Origin: Siderastrea radians
Lineage: Eukaryota > Cnidaria > Anthozoa > Scleractinia > Rhizangiidae
Reading direction: 5' to 3'
Length of the DNA: 64,000 nucleotides
Assembly (NCBI GenBank): GCA_964017195.1
Contig: OZ024895.1
Coordinates: forward strand, 17,816,034-17,880,033
Shown here: one piece after another, positions 61,268 to 64,000 of the stretch
How positions within the stretch are numbered: position 1 is the stretch's first letter
How the letters are laid out: each line of letters opens with the position of its first letter
The notes under the pieces: generated by a model
Told to the model about the DNA's origin: nothing
The model's database searches: none
Seen by the model: only the letters and a program-made list of their open reading frames with translations
Made by a program: the position numbers and the translations under genes

Positions 61268-64000
61268 CTTGAAGATCTAGAACGAAGAAGATATCTGAAA
61301 AAAAACGAAGAGGATAATGCAAACGTTAAATAGATTTAGTGGCAAAAATGTTTAAAATTTTACACCTAGATTTATATTAATTAACACATCCTTTTGTCCT
61401 TCCTATCTTCTCAATATTATCTTATAAACATGTTGCTTTCTCCTGAAGCGATGCCTTAGTAAAATAGAACCGCTGAAAGATCCAAAAAGGAAAGTAGGTA
61501 ATAATACTTAGAGAAGTTAGCTTAACCTAGTAAATGTAGATGGCTTTCAAAGTTAAATAATCTTTGTTGCAAATTGTTTGGTTCTACCCTGATAAAGGAT
61601 ATCGTCGATTACAAACGAGTCTATTTTTACTGTAGCAATATTTCGAGAATTGTTTTCATCTCATCATATGCAGTTTAGCATAATTTTATATTAACAGCTG
61701 TCCTATGTCTATTGTGGAACTAACAATGTCACATTGAAAGGACCTTTTGTTTCCTTTTATGTGCATCACCCTTCACTTGTTGCTGACGCTTCCTTTTTTT
61801 CAAGAAATGACAAGTTTTCTTTCAATGTGAGAATATTTGATCGGAAACTGGTGGCTTTACACGTCTTGCAATTGTTTATCTCCTTTCCCTCTGTCTAAAA
61901 GTTAACACGCTCTAAATTTCACTCCAGGCTTTGAAAAACAAATTGTAATAATACTGCTTAGCCACTGTATCTTGCATAGATTCTGTTTCACCACGCTTTT
62001 CCCTTTTTTTAGGCACAATTGGTATTTGAAGTAACATTGCATGGTTACGCCACACATTTACACCAAACTTGGGACTGGTACTGAAGTACGTATTTGTTTT
62101 GTACTGTGTCAGTAAAGGTATAGCTGATTCCCTAAAGGGTGAAAAAAGCGTCATTTCAGGGCTTCGGATATTTCTTTCCCCGATTTTGCAGTTACCAAAT
62201 TCAGGAGTTAAACGTTAAAATAAATCCCCAGAAGGGATTATTTTGAACTGAAAATTTTTAACTTCGATATTTTTTTGGAGTCAAAACAATTCTTAGAAAA
62301 TGACTGCATGAAAATTACTCGAAAGAGTATCACTCGCTTTGACACTGTCGTACAGTTATTTACTACTGTCTAACTTGAACTTTCACTTTCTCGATATTAC
62401 TCTTTGCCACATAGTGCCTTAATGGCACATAAGGCCTCATTGTAACAGGAGTCTATCGTATTAACTTATGACTTGTTTTCCTTCCTAATTCACTTATTTC
62501 CTCCCCTTTCGATCCTACAACAGATGCTGTTCCTGGATGATCAGAAAAAAAAAATTATATAGCCCACGTCTGTTATGACAAACTATCTGAAGACTACGAT
62601 GATAAGTATATTTCATAAATGACATCAGCACTTACACTTTTACGTTAACAGTTTTGACGTACTTTTCAGTCGTTTTTTTTTTGTTTTCTAAGGTGGCTTA
62701 GTGAGGAGTACTCGTGAAACCGTAGTTGTAAAATCTCTTTACTAAACTGGAACATTTCGTCTAACTATCGAAGATTCAACAGGGAGTTTAACAAATTACA
62801 ATTATAAGAACAGATGAATGTTTTTGTCCCATCTAGTTGAACCATTTTCCAACTACAGAAAACGACAAACAAATTTTGATTTGCGTCAAGAAAATAGGTG
62901 AAATACTTTTAGGTTTTTTGCAAGGTGTGACATGTAATTCAATTTTGGGGGACCAAAAACTTTTGTCGCTCAAACTTAAAACCTTGGGACAAAAAAGCGA
63001 CTTTGAAAAGAATCTTTGATGTTTGTAAATCAAAATGTAGATCCTTTCTCTAGTTGGTCGCTGGAGAACGTAAAAGGGTAAAAAACAAAATTTTATCATA
63101 TATTTATATATACAGTCAATATCCTATTGCTTACCTGTAAAATAAAGCTCAAATTATTCCGTGTTGTTACTTTGTGTGGTTTAAGAAGGCACACGAAACA
63201 GGATTTAAAGTACACTGTTTTTGGTTATCAAGAGGAAATAGCGAGAAAGAATGGCAATTCCGTCTGATATTGCGTTAACCTCTTAGGCATCAATTTCACG
63301 ACTTTTATGCAGTCACTTCAAAGTACGTCTTACGTAAATGTGCTATTAGTGGGGGCTCAAATATTGATTTATTCTGATGCATACTGTTTGACATTTGTTC
63401 TATTGACACAACGATACAAAAGAAAAATCAAGGAAAGAGGATATTTAAATAGTATCAGCAAAATGAAAAGATCAACAGAATGTTTCCTTTTTGTCTCAGT
63501 ACGTCGGATAAGGAAGAAGAAAGCTAGCGCTAGTGATAGGCGAACAAAGAAAAAGATACATGGTTTTCATCAAGAGACTTTGAATATAAACAAAACAAAC
63601 GGCTATTAACTATCAACTGATTAAATCGTTGCTAAAAGAAAAAAGAGTTAAAAATCTCAAATGAATTTGTAAGATGTGGGTTGGATGTTTTAGCCAAAAG
63701 CTAAGCCGGAAATCTAAGAAGTAGTCAAGGAAGTTTTCTGTCGAATTCAGTGGGGTTGCAACACTTGGCGAGAAATATACGTTTTGTACCATTTACATAA
63801 GGAAACCTTTTGAGTTGGTCCACCGTTTGTGCAAATGGTAAGCGAAATCTCCGGAATGGGAAATTCCCTTCGAGATCGGCGAGTACCAATTTACGGTTAA
63901 TTTACAGAGAGAGTCTGTAACTAGTTGGCACGTGCCCGGGGGCAACTAACCAAAAAAAAAAAAAAAAACAGCTGGAACACAATTTTCTGTTTCCGTTCTG
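61268..64000. other. Region upstream of the ADAMTS gene
   Basis: AT-rich, with no gene recognised on either strand. It should include the ADAMTS promoter and 5' UTR; TATA-like motifs are too common here to choose one. Short frames at 62,833-63,099 and 63,307-63,609 have no recognisable content. Confidence 0.5.

Overview
The window holds two very different things. From about 1 to 19,450 there is a compact, gene-dense block, visibly richer in G+C than its surroundings, that reads as a nearly complete integrated Polinton/Maverick-type DNA virus of the adintovirus kind. From about 19,450 to 64,000 the DNA is AT-rich animal chromosome: a multi-exon extracellular protease gene on the minus strand (ADAMTS family), two intronless-coding receptor genes on the plus strand nested inside its largest intron, and many small interspersed repeats. 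The receptor type, the protease C-terminal domain and the repeat families suggest a cnidarian, most likely an anthozoan such as a stony coral. That is inference, because no species marker is present.

Element layout. The left end (1-600) has a 37-bp tandem repeat array and a short early-type promoter unit. Next come minus-strand genes for a SLOG-type Rossmann protein and a small unknown, then a divergent promoter, then a plus-strand run: double GRF-like zinc-finger protein, unknown, chromodomain integrase (RVE), broken penton-like gene, intact penton-like gene, basic core peptide, pVI-like peptide, basic peptide, hexon-like major capsid protein, adenain-type protease, a tRNA-like gene, packaging ATPase, a Gly-rich protein, a two-TM SLATT-like protein, two basic core peptides, three small proteins and a parvovirus-like phospholipase A2. 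A convergent minus-strand unit (15-residue-repeat protein and a small acidic protein) shares a back-to-back TATA promoter with the 1352-residue protein-primed PolB. The right end carries 69-bp tandem repeats with ETS, E-box, CRE and CCAAT motifs.

How the element works together (family knowledge plus inference): PolB replicates the DNA, the integrase inserts it, and hexon, penton, protease and ATPase build and fill the particle. The protease probably trims a set of short basic proteins that share a QRGG or MRGG motif, and the PLA2 would act on membranes at entry. Most reading frames are open, so the insertion looks young; one of two penton paralogs is broken. Terminal inverted repeats could not be confirmed, and the left end may lie outside the window.

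Host part. I could follow the ADAMTS gene from a signal-peptide exon at 61,267 to the stop at 22,626 through 26 exons with matching splice phases (about 1,090 codons): propeptide, furin site, reprolysin catalytic domain with HELAHTMGVPHD, disintegrin-like, TSP1, Cys-rich (CGVCGGD), spacer, three more TSP1 repeats, and a C-terminal Cys-containing domain. It needs one 11-nt microexon, and one short exon contains an in-frame TGA. The two receptors are tandem paralogs that share a spliced 5' leader and sit behind arrays of diverged ~350-bp units.
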